DNA from: Anoplolepis gracilipes
Taxonomy: Eukaryota; Arthropoda; Insecta; Hymenoptera; Formicidae
Direction: 5' to 3'
DNA length: 64,000 nt
NCBI RefSeq assembly: GCF_047496725.1
Contig: NC_132979.1
Coordinates: forward strand, 6,898,501 to 6,962,500
Part shown: in pieces, positions 1 to 14,150 of the stretch
Layout: every line of letters begins with the position of its first letter
How positions within the stretch are numbered: the first letter of the stretch is position 1
Position numbers and translations under genes: made by a program
The notes under the pieces: model-generated
Told to the model about the DNA's origin: nothing
What the model saw: the letters and a program-made list of their open reading frames with translations, nothing else
Databases searched by the model: none

Positions 1-740
1 TTCAAGCCCTGTATCTGTTGCAAATTAGATTCAGCTAATTTGGAACCCGAATTCTGACCTGTGCGCACCATAGGTTTAATATGTTAAAATATACCTAGAA
101 AGTATTGTCATAAATAACATTCCATTTATCTTTCAAAACCATAAAGGAGAAATTAAAGATGTTCCGAATTCGGTTGATGTACCAATTTCGTGATAACCTT
201 ACTGTATAGTCCTAAAACCTGCACACATTTGCGCAATAAAGTTTATATTTATACAAAGTATGAAATTAAACAAAAAATTGTTAACAAGAAAAAAATACAG
301 AGAAAAAATATTTTTTAAATAAAAAAAAATATAGATAAAAAAATTAAAGTAAAATAAAATAAATAAAATAAAAGGTAGAAAAATACAGAGAGTTTAAAGT
401 AAGATATAAAAATAAAAAGTTGAAAAAACAAAAAGTGAAAAAATCCATGGAAACAGTTACATATTCTGGATCATTTTCACATCTTTCTAAGAAATAATTT
501 ATTAATTGTTTATTATTCATAATTAGTTTTTAAAAAATAAATAAAATTTGAGTTAATACTACAGAAAACTAATAATTTGCCTTTTAAATATTGCACTTGT
601 TCGACTTAATACATAAGCAAGAAAAATTTAATTATTTCATTTTTAATTATTTTACATATTATACTTATTTTACTTATCATTTATATCATTTTAATTATTT
701 TACTTAACTAATGCTCTTTTTTCACACATTTTAAAATCTG
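1..740. other. AT-rich non-coding DNA
   Basis: A-rich low complexity, most extreme at 270-440 with AAATAAAATA-like strings. No feature seen. Confidence 0.8.
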
Positions 741-2160
741 ACATTGCGTGAGGGCTAACGCGAGAAAAATCAAAGTATTTCGAAATAGATTCCCTTTATC
801 TGTACTTTCCTATCGCCTTGAAATTCTGGGAAAGCGCTATAAGAATCATACGTCAAATGACAAAAGAATTTTTTTCTCTCTCTTGCGTCGCGACGCGATA
901 AATATTCTCTCCGTAGAGCTTCACGCAATGCCTGGGATAAAATACAAAATGTTCGCGCAATTTCACTCGGCTAGATATGGCACGCAAAAAGAATGAAAAC
1001 TGATATCGATAAAGTTGCTGCTCAATGAACGATGGAACCGCGCGCGAACCATGGTTCTATCGCCTTTAAAGCCGTACCTGTGCCTCCCTCTCTCTCTCTC
1101 TCTTTCTCTCTTTTCCTCGTTATTTGTATTTTTTTCATCGTCTCTCGACGGTGCGGCGAGTTATTTCGCAATTTAATAGCCGACTTAGCGCTCGTGCTTT
1201 TCTCTTCGTCGCGCGAAACCGAGTCGAGAAGCAAGCTTTCCGCGAACGCGTGCGAAAGCAGCCACGTTTTCTCAATGGGTTGCAATTAGAACGGCGCGAT
1301 AGATTTGTTTCTCGACTCGTCGAGAGAAATCTTCCATCGACATCGGCACGATGCATTCACGTGGCGATTCAGTCGGGCGATGCAAACACGGTCTTTCGTA
1401 ATTTCTCCAGAATGTAGCGCGCTCTCTTACATGCAATTTATCATCGTAAACGAGGCTCCGCGTTTCATGCACTTGGAAATATTACACCGACGAGAGAAGC
1501 ATCTATCACGCAATTACACGATAGTATTCACGCATTCGTTGTTTCGTAAATGATGATACGATCACAATAGACATAGCGCTCGCTGACAAATCCATTTGTT
1601 AAGAGCGAGATCTTCCTTGATGAGATGATGCAAAGAGGCGATATATTTTCTTTGGACTTTTGACTCGCGACGAAGGCTCGGTTCACTCGCGACATCCTTC
1701 TATCTTTTCGGAGATAGGTCGGACAATTGTGTCAAACGTCACGTCACGTCACGTCACGTCACGTCACGTCACGTTTGAAGCCGGCGCGACGTCAGACAAT
1801 CGGTCACGAGGCATGCATTTTCGGGATTTAGGGCAAGCCGCGACGAGAGATGCGGCCGCTCGGCACGAAGGACCGACCATCCCCAGGCTTGACGGATCGA
1901 TCGTAATTAAATCGATGGGATCCTACTACGACCGCTCAGTCTCGCATGCCTCATGGACTTAACTCCATATCTGGGAATGGGGCCGATCGAAGCGCTTCGC
2001 CATCAGGATGCATTATGGAGCGCGAGAGAGGACATGCCAGTAGATAGGCGAGAGCGACGCGGCCGGGTTATCTCGCGCCTATTTGCACGATAGTCCTGTT
2101 TCCGATTAATCAGGTCTCCCGGAATTAACGCAGTCCCCTGGGAATGAGTCATGTCTTCCG
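741..2160. other. CpG-rich island, no gene recognised
   Basis: CG-dense sequence containing a short CT tract (1088-1110) and the ACGTC array. Frames on both strands overlap one another and show no recognisable domain or splice pair. Confidence 0.5.
1736..1774. repeat. (ACGTC)7 pentamer repeat with inverted flanks
   Basis: Seven uninterrupted ACGTC units (1736-1770) end in ACGT. The array is bounded by TCAAACGT (1732-1739) and ACGTTTGA (1771-1778), which are reverse complements. Each junction makes a TGACG/CGTCA half-site on the two strands, as bound by CREB/ATF-type bZIP proteins. Confidence 0.9.
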
Positions 2161-2175
2161 CACGCACGCATTAGG

Positions 2176-2176
<1 letters not shown>

Positions 2177-2213
<37 letters not shown>
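2177..2213. repeat. (TA)n microsatellite
   Basis: Uninterrupted TA run of about 37 bp after a CpG-rich segment. Confidence 0.95.
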
Positions 2214-2216
<3 letters not shown>

Positions 2217-4499
2217 TTTCTTCCTTCCTCCTCTCTATAATTGATCGACAAGTACTCTTGTCCCCCTTTTTTCCTTCTATTCATATTAAATTTCTTTCCG
2301 TCTCTTGAATATGTCAAATGTATTTAACGATATCTCATTCGCATAAAGCAAACGGAAATGTTGATCTTTAGTGTATAGTAAGCGTTAAAAATTAAAAAAA
2401 AATAGAATATAGCTTTGATTTATTATAAAAAATTTATTATAATGATTGAATTAGAAATGAATAAAAAGATTAGTAGGATCTCGATGAATGAATTTTGAGC
2501 TTTGCGATGACATCTACAGGCTTTTATTACTTTCGCGTCACGTGACTCTTTGACCTGTTCTACTTTTTATAAATTTTCTCTGACCAATGGTCGGCTCAAA
2601 AGCCTACGAACCCTCAAAATTAAATGCATCATTGGATTGGTTGGAGGACCGAAGAACTTCTACTGGCGTAATTTCGGTGAGTCTCATTATAAAGAGTGCT
2701 CGCGACACACGTTCCAGCCGAGAGGGTTTTGTTTTCCCTTTTCCCTTTTCCCTCCAGAGTGGCCCTGATTTGTCGGTTTACCGGTAACGATCACAGGAAT
2801 CAACTTTTTCTCATAGTTCTTTGTCATAAAGGACTCGCGCGATTGCACTTTCATTTCATCCCAGTCATCGACTACGGAATGACGAAAGGCTCTCCTGTGA
2901 AAGGGCCCTTTTCGTCCGTGCGATTAATTGAGATTCAAAAGAATCGATATCGCTATCCGCACTCGTGCAACACGCGAGCGAATAATTATTCGACGAGCGG
3001 TTTTCATAGACTGTGATTATCCTGCGCCAACATTATGCTTTGTGATAAAACCCCAGATTGCCCGCCTCTCGTAATCAGCGCGATCGATGGCAATTATCTT
3101 TTTCATTGGATTAGTTCCATTATCGTATACGGTATCGAGTAAAAAGAGTTTCGGACTTCAATACAATATATCGTAATGTAGGGAACATTTATTGTTACAC
3201 AATACTAATTTATTTTCCAATAGCTCGCGCGTTACGCAATACTATTTCGAAAGATATATATTTTTATAAATAGATCTCACATATATACATATATTTTTTC
3301 ATCCTCCGATCTATAATAAATCGCGGTACGACTCTTCCATCCTCCATCAAAAGAAATATAATTTCGCATTTTCGCGTACAGGTCTCGATTAATTCCCCAA
3401 GGCCGAATGGTCGCAGCCATTGGCGACGTATTCGTTTTCGATCGTTTTGCCGGCTCGATGCTCTCATATTCGAAAGAACGTTTACATATTGGACAGAAAG
3501 AGACAGAGATAAAGAGAGAGAGAGAGGAAATTCAACTCGCTCTCTACAGATGCGCACGCTAACGCGAAAATTTATTCTCGTTTCGTTCGGCGGAAAGGCC
3601 GGCGCGTCGCGCGTTATTCCACGCTCTCTAGACACACATGGCTGCTCTCCGTACGGCAGTTTCATGAAAATTCAACATCACGCCGAAACCCTATTACCGC
3701 GATAAGGGCCGAAGTTCGAACCGAATGGTAGTTGGGAAATAATAACCGACCGGCTCCAAATGCGCTCCATTGAAAAACGCAGCACGAATTCAAATGTCGC
3801 GCGAGACACTCCGATAGAGAGCTAGTCCAGACTTTGTCGCTCGTCACTAAACGTATGGCTTATACAAGGTGTATAGAAATGTAACAGATATACTGGACAC
3901 TATATTCTCTTCCACGTATCTGCGTTTTTTTCTTTATCAATTTGTCCTCCGATATATAATTTTATCATACATATTAGTTTATCTTATAAATTATTATATA
4001 TATATTATTTATTATTTACTTTATATATACATATAAAGTATTATACTATATTATACTATAATTATTATATATATAATTAAGAATTTTTTTTAAATGTAAA
4101 AGTATCGAAAATATCATTTTGTAAACAACATTTTTGTTACATTTAAATCGTTACTCATTTCTTATAGCTTAACTGTGTAAATATCAATTATTTTTGTTAA
4201 ATGTCACACATGGACAAAGGAAATAACTAACGAGAACTGGCGATGTACATTCGCTGTATTGTATAAAATGCCTGCACAAAGTGATGATTGTCATTCATTT
4301 GCGAATATTATGGCGCTTTCATCGTACGTTGCAATCTCTCCCTCTCCGTTCCATTGTTGTCGAATGGAACGCATTTCCATTATCTACGATAGTGTCGAAA
4401 TAATTCACCATTCTTTATGTTCGTCGACGCATAAAACTGTCTGTAAACACAACCGAGCTTTTTATCGAATCAATTTTATGCAGTGCACATATAACTGCA

Positions 4500-4500
<1 letters not shown>
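2214..4500. other. Mixed-composition non-coding DNA
   Basis: Moderately CpG-rich at 2.5-3.1 kb and 3.4-3.85 kb, AT-rich between 3.85 and 4.2 kb. A short GA tract lies near 3511-3527. No gene recognised. Confidence 0.6.

Positions 4501-4503
<3 letters not shown>

Positions 4504-4547
<44 letters not shown>
4504..4547. repeat. (AT)n followed by poly-T
   Basis: AT run of about 34 bp continuing into 11 T. Confidence 0.95.
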
Positions 4548-4549
<2 letters not shown>

Positions 4550-4864
4550 ATTAATTATGATATAAACTAAATTTATTTTCTAACTCTCAAAAACGGGAAA
4601 GTACCATAGTTACAAACATAAAGGGAAATTTTACCCGCCTAACAGGTTTGCATATACACATATGAATGCGCGCACACAAAATAGCTTTAATCTTGGCGAA
4701 ATTATGCTCATGTAATTTTAATTACAGAAGCAGATAATTATTTTCTTTCAAAAGACCTAGCGCGGCAATAGGTATTTATATCGTAACTCTCAGCCAAATT
4801 TTGAATTTTCATAACCATACAGGAGACGCGTAATGTTATGCATCAGCAATTATTTCTGCCATTT

Positions 4865-4944
4865 CGCGCCCGAATCACGTTATATTATATAACATATATA
4901 TCATACCATTGAACGTCCGAATCATTAAACGTGATTCGGGCGCG
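4865..4944. repeat. GC-rich 17-bp perfect inverted repeat with 46-nt AT-rich loop
   Basis: CGCGCCCGAATCACGTT (4865-4881) and AACGTGATTCGGGCGCG (4928-4944) are exact reverse complements. The loop is AT-rich and contains GTCCGAATCAT, a partial echo of the arm. A (TA)n tract starts 17 bp downstream. Confidence 0.9.
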
Positions 4945-4960
4945 CATAATAGGAAAAAAG

Positions 4961-4965
4961 ATATA

Positions 4966-5012
<47 letters not shown>
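4961..5012. repeat. (AT)n microsatellite with a GTGT interruption
   Basis: AT run of about 52 bp with one GTGT interruption, starting 17 bp after the hairpin at 4865-4944. Confidence 0.95.
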
Positions 5013-5015
<3 letters not shown>

Positions 5016-7563
5016 ACCATAAACCGGTCAGAAATTCTGCTTTTCTGGAAAATAGTATTGATTTCGACGTGCAAGTATATCATAGTAATACTGATAGCTG
5101 GTCATTTTCAAGCCAAGTGCACCAAAGACATATAATCTTCGCAGAACGTATTTATATGACATGGTGCTTCATATCATTTTGTTATTACAAAAATACGGAC
5201 ACATATCGACATTTAAAAATATATCATTTTTTTTATCAATAATAAAATGTAAAAAATATAAGGTATATATAAAAAATAAAAATATATAGTTTTTTTTGCA
5301 ACCTAATCAACCTGTTAAATTTCTTCCATTATTCTTTTATTTTTTACTCAACAAATTTATTTGATAAAAAAAATTTATATCATAAAAATACATTTGAAAA
5401 ATTCATGATTCAAAGCACTTTCACATAAAAATATTCGTAAAATTAATAGCGTGATAAATATTAAAATTTATATATTACCTTTATATGAAATATCTATTAA
5501 AAAAAAAACCTATTGTAAAAGCTGTATAAAAATGAAAAAAGAAATTAACTAAATAAAAATTTCAAGTAAAATTGTAACTAAAATTTTTGGACAACTCTCA
5601 AAGAACGCCTCCACTGCTAGAACACGCATATTACGTAATGGTCTTTGGCGTATTTTGCTTGCGAGACGGAATCAATTTGCGAACCTAGATGCGACGATAA
5701 ATCGTCGATCGCTCGTCAATTCATGCCGATCGGCAGTGGTTTTAGCCTCGCTTTACGCGAGGCGGTATCTTCCAGCGAAGTGCATCCGCAGCAGCGATCG
5801 ATCGCTTTAATTTCGTGTCTGGAACAGGAATGGTGCCTGATGCGAAATAATGCGCCCATATATATCGAATGTATCGGGATGTGTGGGGCATTCGTGCTTT
5901 ACGTGCATGTATGTGCGTGTGTACGTATATGTGCTCCCACGCACGGAAAAGCGCGTTTATCCCGACGTATCGATGTATCCCACGTATATTCGCGTGTACA
6001 TTTCGCTTCACGTGTACGTTCTCTACGCTCCGGTCAATATTGATTGGTAGATGAGTTCGACACGACGGACGTACGCTCCCCCGATACGCACGTGTACACG
6101 CGTGTGTGCTCTCTCGTTTTGACGCGTTGCGTTCCGCGGCGGCTAATTAATGCACACGCGCGCAAATACGTTCGGGTTATAGGGAACGCGGTTGGCTAGC
6201 AAGCGTTTGAAAAATAAATTGCTTCGTTAGCCGGCGGTAATTCGCGAGCCGGCGCAAAATAAGGCCGGTCGAAACACACGTGAGAAAATTTATCGCGTGA
6301 AATTTACCTTAATAACCGATCTGACAAATTTTTCTCGTTCATCGTTAACTGTCACGCTTAATATCGTATTCATTAACGAAAGTCGGCCATCTCTCTTCTT
6401 CCTCGCGAACGAAATAGAATTTTTGTATCTTTGCATCGTTTACGTTCAATTGGTCTTCAAGGTACGAAAGCAGTACAATTATTTTTCGCGCAGACGACGC
6501 AGATGCATAAAATCACACACACTCACACACATACATTCGCGGCGGATCCATTTAAAACGCCATCTCTAAACGCACACAGATGGGGTTCCAGGTGTTCAAA
6601 AAGAGTGCACCGGAGTTGCTCCGGGAAAAGGCCACATGCATGAGCGCGTATTTGCCGATTCTTTTTTTTTTTTTTTTTCTTCTTTTCTCTTCTCGAAGCC
6701 ATTCCAATTTCGTATCGAGCTCTACGAGATAAATTGGGTGACGGCTCGGTTATTATCCCTTCGCGGATCTGTACACGCTGTAGATTACGCATTTGTGTCT
6801 CGTTACGCATTTTTTCCCTTTTTCTCTCCCATTTTTTTCTTCTTTCTTTCTTATATTTATACATATATATGTATATATAACTTAAAAAAGTCATAATAAT
6901 TATAAAAGTTTGGATAAAATTATAAAGTGAAATGATTGCAAACATAAGGAAGCAAGATTTCGCGCGAGATGATGAATCAGAGTTTTCTATCAGATCAAGA
7001 ACCGAAATGATTATTATTAACTATTGATACATGTGAAGTATTTAGATCAGCAGTCCACGTAGATTACTTAGCTCAACAAATTCGGAACGCTACGTCAAAA
7101 TAAAGACGTGTTCGCGGACTAATCAATAAATCTCCCAAGTTCTGATTTTTTATTGGATTATATGTGTATTATGATAATTGATTATCAATCTTTGTTTTCG
7201 CGCGAATAATTATTACCCATTAATATATACGTTAAAAATCCTTATCATCTTTATTTTTATTCTCTCTTACAAATGATATGAATTTAAGATTCATGCGATA
7301 TATTATATATTCATATATATAATAAAAAAAACTTGTTAAACTGCGAAGAGATTGAAAAAAAAAAACAGCGCATTTTCTGCTTTTACGTCAAAAATTATTA
7401 CAGTTATTCGACGTCGTGCGTTTCGGAAATATCCGATTACGTTTAAAAATTTCAAAGATCGGCTTATAGCGTTAGCTTTCAAAAATAAAACTGCGATCAG
7501 TGTGGTGGTCAGTGTTTAACGTCTTGCTTAAGAACATAAAGATATACCGCAGCAAAAATAAGT
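5013..7563. other. AT-rich DNA with a CpG-rich island at 5.64-6.30 kb
   Basis: The island holds many CACGTG/CGTGTA-like strings. Beyond it are a short CA-rich stretch (6512-6533) and a poly-T run (6661-6679). 6.85-7.5 kb is AT-rich. No gene recognised. Confidence 0.6.
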
Positions 7564-7610
7564 CAGAGAGAGAGAGAGAGCGAGAGAGAGAGAGAAAGAG
7601 AGAAAGGGAA
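7564..7610. repeat. (GA)n tract, slightly interrupted
   Basis: GA dinucleotides with one GC and two AA interruptions. A matching (CT)n tract lies at 7838-7855. Confidence 0.9.
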
Positions 7611-7837
7611 TATCGAATTTATCACAGCACGAACAAATCTCACCACAAAGTAAATTCCCCACAGTAGAAAAAATGGCAGAAAAAATTTCTATTACATATA
7701 CATATATACATTTCGCTTTCAGGTTCTTTTACTGGATACGAATGAGTTAAACGTACGGTTACATCGCTTATTCATTCATTGTAACCCAAGAGATATTTGC
7801 TATAAAATTCTCGCTTTCTTCTTCTCCTCTTTCTCTT

Positions 7838-7855
7838 TCTCTCTCTCTCTCTCTC
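7838..7855. repeat. (CT)n tract
   Basis: Uninterrupted CT run after a longer pyrimidine-rich stretch from about 7811. Confidence 0.9.
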
Positions 7856-10800
7856 GTACGCACACAAAGTTAAACTCACCAAGTTCCGCTGCCCTCGCGA
7901 AGAGATTTAATTTCGACGATTAAACGTACATCGACAGAACCGATTATCTACTCTGTGCGCTGATTACACGGTTCTTGTAAATCTCGCAGCGAAGCAGATT
8001 CGACGTTCCATTCTCGCCACACCTATCGGGAAGAAAATTTCGCAAGCGAGTGGATTTTCGTGCGCAACAGGATAACGAGGGCGAACGCTTTATATGCGAG
8101 TGTTCTTCCAAACGTTTTAGGTGACGAGTATCTTTTTGCGCGACGGAAATTTATGCTGCTCGATCGTCGACGACGTGACATAATTCAGTGATCGAGTCGA
8201 GTCACGTCCGCCACATCGGTTTACTCGCATTTACGTTTTCGCGCCGAATAAAGACATTCTTAATCGGCGGTTGCTGCCGATGGATCAATGTTGTGAAGTG
8301 AAACTGATGCGGCATTAATAAGCGTTGTAAAAGAAATTAGGAAATTAGAAAATCTTTTTAACGCGCATCTTATCCTACTTTACGTCCAGCTACGGTTTGG
8401 TTTAACCTTTTCGCAGTTTTTATTTATTCAGATTTATTATTCAGATATAGGGAATAAATTTTATATGTAATAAAACATCGCATACATACACACAAAATAT
8501 ACACATACATATATGTATATAAGGTTCAATATATTTGGACAAAAATTTATGTTCTAATAAAATTAAAAAAGAAAAAAATAAATAATCTGAGATAAGTGAG
8601 AGTGAAAGAAAGATGTTAGCTTTCTCGCTTTTGTTGATACAAAATAATTAAACTAATTTAATGTTTATAAAGTAGAGACAACAACGTTGACTGACTGCAA
8701 AACTATGCGGTTGCATACTGCAAATGATAAAAAAACACGCCTATCATCCGCGCTAGGTGCGAAAGGATTAACTCACACACGTTGGGTGAATTTTCATTAC
8801 AAAATAATATGCTCTTCGAATAAAATACGCACAAATAAAAACGCATCGCCTCGGGTAGGATGGTATGCCGTTCCGATACGCTTTTACGGGTTTGCATGTA
8901 GGTTAATTGGATTTTCGCACGACGCTATTTGCCTCACGGCAGTAACGGCTTCTACGCTGTATGACTTTTAGACGATCTCTCTTTAGATAATATCATATAT
9001 ATTCATAAAAATTATTTAAATATATTAAAAAAAGACTTAAATAAATATGATATATACATATGCTCGTTGTCAGTTTAATATTATCTCGAGAAATACATAT
9101 GTATAATGTGTATAATATTTACGAATGCTTTTTCTTTTAGGTATATCAAGCTAAAAGTTACGAAGGGCTTAATCTTAAGCTGTCTAGCTAATATATAAAA
9201 ATAGCGTATATATAAATAAAACAAAAAATTAATAGTATACAAATTTTTTACTACATTTTATTTACAAAAATATTTCTATTTCTATCTCCAACTGTTAAAG
9301 ACTTACAAAGGGCTAGATAACTCCTTAGACGATTTTAATAGATAGTTTAATATACCTTTTTCATTTTCTTTTTTATTACAAAGTGTATAATATTTACGAA
9401 TTTTCTTCTTTTTTATCATTAAAAATTTTAATAAAAATTTTAAATCTTGTCTAAACTTGTCTGAAATTGTTATTATATATTAAATTGTAATTATATAAAT
9501 TCAATAATATTAGAAAGCGCCATTAATTAAGTATAATTGCTTCAAATGATAGATAAATTGTCTTATTTTTTAAATCTTAGCGTAATCTGTTTCAATCATT
9601 GATTCCTTTCTAATCTTGTGAATTACTATGTAAAGTACCCTACACGCGGAAAAAATATTATAAAATATAATAATTTTAATATAATATTTGTAATCATGAA
9701 CATACATGTAAGAGAAATCATGCGCGATATTTTTATTCAATAATATTACAATATAATACGTATTATATTTTACACAAAAAATATATTGTAATTATTTATT
9801 ATATTGATGCACAAACAAATACATAATTTTTAACAAACAATAAAACAAATGTATATTCCTTTACAATAAATGTTGTAAAAGAAAATATATTTTCCATGTA
9901 ATTTGTATTGTAAAATTCTGTTCGTGTATATATCACAGATAGAATATAGATAGCATTATCGTATTCCATGATAAAAAAATATCTTTTTCCTTTAGTCAAA
10001 CATGTAGAAATACATCATTTTTTTAGATATTTTATTTTTTAATACAGTGTATTTGGTATTTTTTTTATTTGTGGTGTAAACAAATTTAATAAAATTTTTA
10101 TAATAAAATTTAATATTTATATTTTTTAATAATAAAATATTTGAAAAATGTTACTTGAGAGGTGACACACCACGGTAACAAAGTGTACTTTTCGACTCTC
10201 ACGTAAACATAGAAAATATTATTTATAAATAACGTTATTAATTTTTGGTTTATTCTTATTATATTTCCTCTTGAAACACTGTGGAGAAAATATTTGCTTA
10301 TGCATGCTTATATTATTTAGCAGAACGCTGTTAATGTGTGTTAAAAGTGAAAAATAAGATATTTCGTCACGTATGTTGGCCCCTCATTATCAAAAATTTT
10401 AAAAAATAATTAGAGTTCTGATTATTTTCCCCCCAAGGGTTTTACAGTTTTCTCTTAGAAATAGTTCCATCATTTAAAGAACCGAAAATAACACTTGAAG
10501 ATACAGAGGTCAATTTCGCATTTTTCGCAACTTTAAGGCGGTCGATGAGACAAATATTCAAAGTCTTATAGAAATGAAAATGTGCGTTGAAAGAAATTTG
10601 TATAATAATGTTTTAAAATAGATTACCGTTCTCGGATTTTTGTAAGATCCGTAAAATAAAGGATATTTTCCGTACAATTAATATTCCTGTATTTTTCTAA
10701 TTATGTTTAATTTGTTTAGTTACTGTCATTTTTAATATTGTCAAATTTATATAATTTAGATAGGATGTATAATTTCGATTTATTTAATTATTAAATTTCG

Positions 10801-11464
10801 ACTAATTGTATCTATCAAAAAACTTTTCTTAATAAAGGAGAAGAAAGAACAAAACTGAAAAAATACACATTCGTAAGGAATATACATATTTTTTTAATTT
10901 AGCATTATTAAATTAAGTTTATTGAACTCTCAACTTTAAATAAACTGTTAGCTGTGTTTAGTAAGAAGTTTTAAAGTGATTCATTTATCTTTTAAAACGC
11001 GAAAGTTAAACCAATTTTGTTGAGATCTCCTTTAAAAGAGATAGATCACTTTTTCAAACCATTTATTTTCGAGTAAATAGATTATAACTAAAAACAATTA
11101 AAACATTAACAAAATATTTACAAAAGAGAATATCCAATTTTTAGAATGCTTTGCATAGAATAAAATTTGAAAAGTTATTTAAACTATTAAAAATAATGAG
11201 ACATAAATGAGATTTGCAAATTCCGAAAAGCACTTTAATAATTAATTTATTAATAATGAAAAATAATAATTTGTTTTTTTTTTTTTTAATAAAAACTTAT
11301 TATATTTAAAATCAATTGTTTATAATGTTTTAAAAAATTTTTTAAAGTTTTAAAAGTTTTTTCCAGCAATTGTTTCAAAGTCAATTTTCAGAATTTTTTA
11401 AGAATAATTTTTAAATAAATTATTTTTTTAACAAACTCGAATTATTATAAATTAGTGAGAAAAT

Positions 11465-11467
<3 letters not shown>
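7856..11467. other. Mostly AT-rich non-coding DNA
   Basis: 7.87-8.3 kb is CpG-rich; 8.4-11.46 kb is the longest AT-rich, frame-poor stretch of the window. Only the palindrome at 9750 stands out. Confidence 0.7.
9750..9769. repeat. Perfect 20-bp palindrome
   Basis: AATATAATAC followed directly by its reverse complement GTATTATATT, with no spacer, in very AT-rich DNA. Confidence 0.9.
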
Positions 11468-11518
<51 letters not shown>

Positions 11519-11576
11519 TGAATTATTATACATGTATGTATTATTAAACTCTTTATATGATATTATATTTGTTCAT

Positions 11577-11655
<79 letters not shown>

Positions 11656-11656
11656 A
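11468..11656. repeat. Two long (TA)n tracts, the second joined to (TG)n
   Basis: TA run at 11468-11513, then about 70 bp of AT-rich sequence, then TA from 11582 to about 11633 running straight into TG to about 11656. Confidence 0.95.
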
Positions 11657-12972
11657 TAATATAAAAAAAATATATATATTTATAATATATATTATTTATT
11701 ATATAGATATTAAATTAGAAATATATTTATGCAAACATCCATTTTTATAATAGTTGTGTGTGTGTGATTTTTTGAAGCTCTCATCATAATATAAAATATA
11801 ATGTTTCCGTAATTGCGTAAGCAACTTTCAAAACAACTCATGCTTTTTAACTGAGTATTCAAATAAACAAAAATTCTACGTCATGTAAAATGTATGCGCG
11901 TTAAAATGTATTTTTCGTGGATCAATGTTAATTTGTTGAGTGTAATTCGTGCACCTAGGAGGTTTTAAATTGAGGGTAACAGCTGTGCGAGCTGCTTTCG
12001 CGAGATGATTGTAGTCGACGGCTGTTAACGACAGACGCAACACGCCTCTTTATGCGATAATTCAGTCCGGCCGAGCGAGCTATTTTCTTGTCGTTTGTTT
12101 GTTCGTTTGAGAATAAACTTGTCCTGTATAACCAAACTAATAGGAGGAGCAGAGCCTGGGTAAATGACATAATCAATTCTAACAACGATATCTGGATACC
12201 TGGAATACGTTACGAAAATAGTCGAGACTAATGTAGACTAAAAATGTATCATTATAAAAAAATATTCCCATAAAATAATGAAAAATTGATAGCCGATAAT
12301 AAAAAAAGGAAAAATTATAAAAAACCTATATTTTCCAATCTCTTTTCTGAAAATTCCATCGCAAAGTTGAACATTTTATATGTTAAGTTCTAGATATAAA
12401 ATACATTTAAGTGACATAAATGTACATTTTTTTGAAAGTAATAAACTATATTTCAAATGCCTGTTTTATGTGAAAGAAATAGCAAAAATAAAATATTTTT
12501 TTTTCACATTGTCTATATTTATATCGTTTTCTACGAGCTCTCTCATCTGCTCGGCGGCTCTTTTTCCCCGCTGCTGCAACCGCATCGCGGCGCAGTAGGA
12601 TGACTCTCGAGGAAGGCAACTCTCTTACAAAGCCGCTCGGTGACGGTCATCGCGCTTGATTATCGGAGCCCGACACCGGCAGTCGGCCTTTCACGATGAA
12701 ATACAAAGCTGTTAACGCTACGTTAGAATGTGCGACAGTTCACGCAGGCTGTATAAGCCGCGGACGTCGTGACGTCGGAGCCGAGGGGGAAGGACAGGGG
12801 GAGGAGGAGGGTGGAGCAGTAACAAAGTCGTATACCGTGATATGCCGTCGCTGTTGTAATCACGTTTGCATACCCAACCCCTGGCCCCGCCACTTCCGAC
12901 TTCGAGCAGCCCAATATATCGTGTGTCCCGATATCTCCGTGCTCTATCGGCGAGCATCATCGCGATACGTTT

Positions 12973-12988
12973 CGCGCGCGCGCGCGCG
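12973..12988. repeat. (CG)8 run
   Basis: Sixteen bases of alternating CG inside the CpG-rich block at 12.53-13.04 kb; alternating CG favours Z-DNA. Confidence 0.95.
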
Positions 12989-13948
12989 ATGGACGGGCAT
13001 CGTCCTTTCGAATGTCCGCTAACGTGATGATTAAAGGGCAGGTAACGGAGTTTGCCGAGTACATGCACATGTACATTTTGACATGGCACAGAACTGGGAA
13101 TACATAACTGCAGTTTTGTCTGTGCTCAGAGCGATTAAAATAGAAAGCAATGGGATAGAAGTATTGCAATTTCACGCTTAGCTATTAATACTGCGATAAA
13201 TTGTTATAAAAAGTATGTTTGGTAATAATGGTATTTTATAAAAAGCGACAGAATGTCTGCGATTTAATTACAAGCATAAATCTAAAATTTGTGCGACAAC
13301 AGTTTTTGAATCGATCGAGTCTAGAATCTTTAATAATAGAGTTATTAGAAATAAGTAATTTTAACTGCCAGTAGCTGAATTAATAATAAGATTGACACTG
13401 TTCAATATCTCTTGTCACAAAAAAATCGCATAATTTATGGAGTAATAAAATACATTTTCCATATATATCTAGAAAAAAAAAATGTAAGAGAGAAATTACA
13501 CGTTGCATTAAAACGCGATTTAATTTTGATGATATTAGTGACAAGAATGCTTCTATCTAAATGGAAAAACCGCGAGATATTAATACTAATTATAAATTAC
13601 ATTAATTTTATACGCGCAATATATCGTCATATCTCTACACACATATGTCTCTACATACATATACACGATATCGCGATTGGTAAAGGACGGTTATGAAATT
13701 TTCGGCAACATCGTCGAGAAGTGCGTTTTCATTTCGGTCGAAATAATGATCCAGTGCGCATTTAGCCGTAATTAATTTTGCATCCAGTGCATGTACTACG
13801 ACGCGGCTTTAATGGCGCCTACTTCGGCTGCTGGCGGCGGCTACCATTCGGAAATTACGGAATATCGGAAATCCAAAGCCCGACGATGATGGCGCGCGAT
13901 TGGCGCATTTCCGCTCTGCGGCCTGACACGGGTTGGTACGGAACCAAG

Positions 13949-13998
13949 GGGAAGGGGGGGCCGGCGGGCGAGGGGGGTAAGGGGGGAGGGGGGAGGGT
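13949..13998 (+). other. G-rich tract with G-quadruplex potential
   Basis: At least four separate runs of four or more G (GGGG, GGGGGGG, GGGGGG, GGGGGG, GGGGGG) are separated by short loops, satisfying the usual four-run rule on the plus strand. Confidence 0.6.
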
Positions 13999-14099
13999 AT
14001 CCGATGCAGTCTCATCGAACGCATCGCGCAGCGCGCGCGTAACTCGCGCGTTGCGCGAGATGCGTTACGATGACAACGCCTGGTATTATATCGCGCGCC

Positions 14100-14103
<4 letters not shown>

Positions 14104-14146
<43 letters not shown>
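14104..14146. repeat. (GA)n microsatellite
   Basis: Uninterrupted GA run of about 43 bp in a CpG-rich block. It explains the RERERE/SLSLSL frames on the two strands. Confidence 0.95.

Positions 14147-14150
<4 letters not shown>

Noticed and set aside
7870..7960. Minus-strand frame reading GSVDVRLIVEIKSLREGSGT before a GTGAGT donor
   Set aside because: Only about 20 codons after a stop and no pyrimidine-tract acceptor; likely chance.
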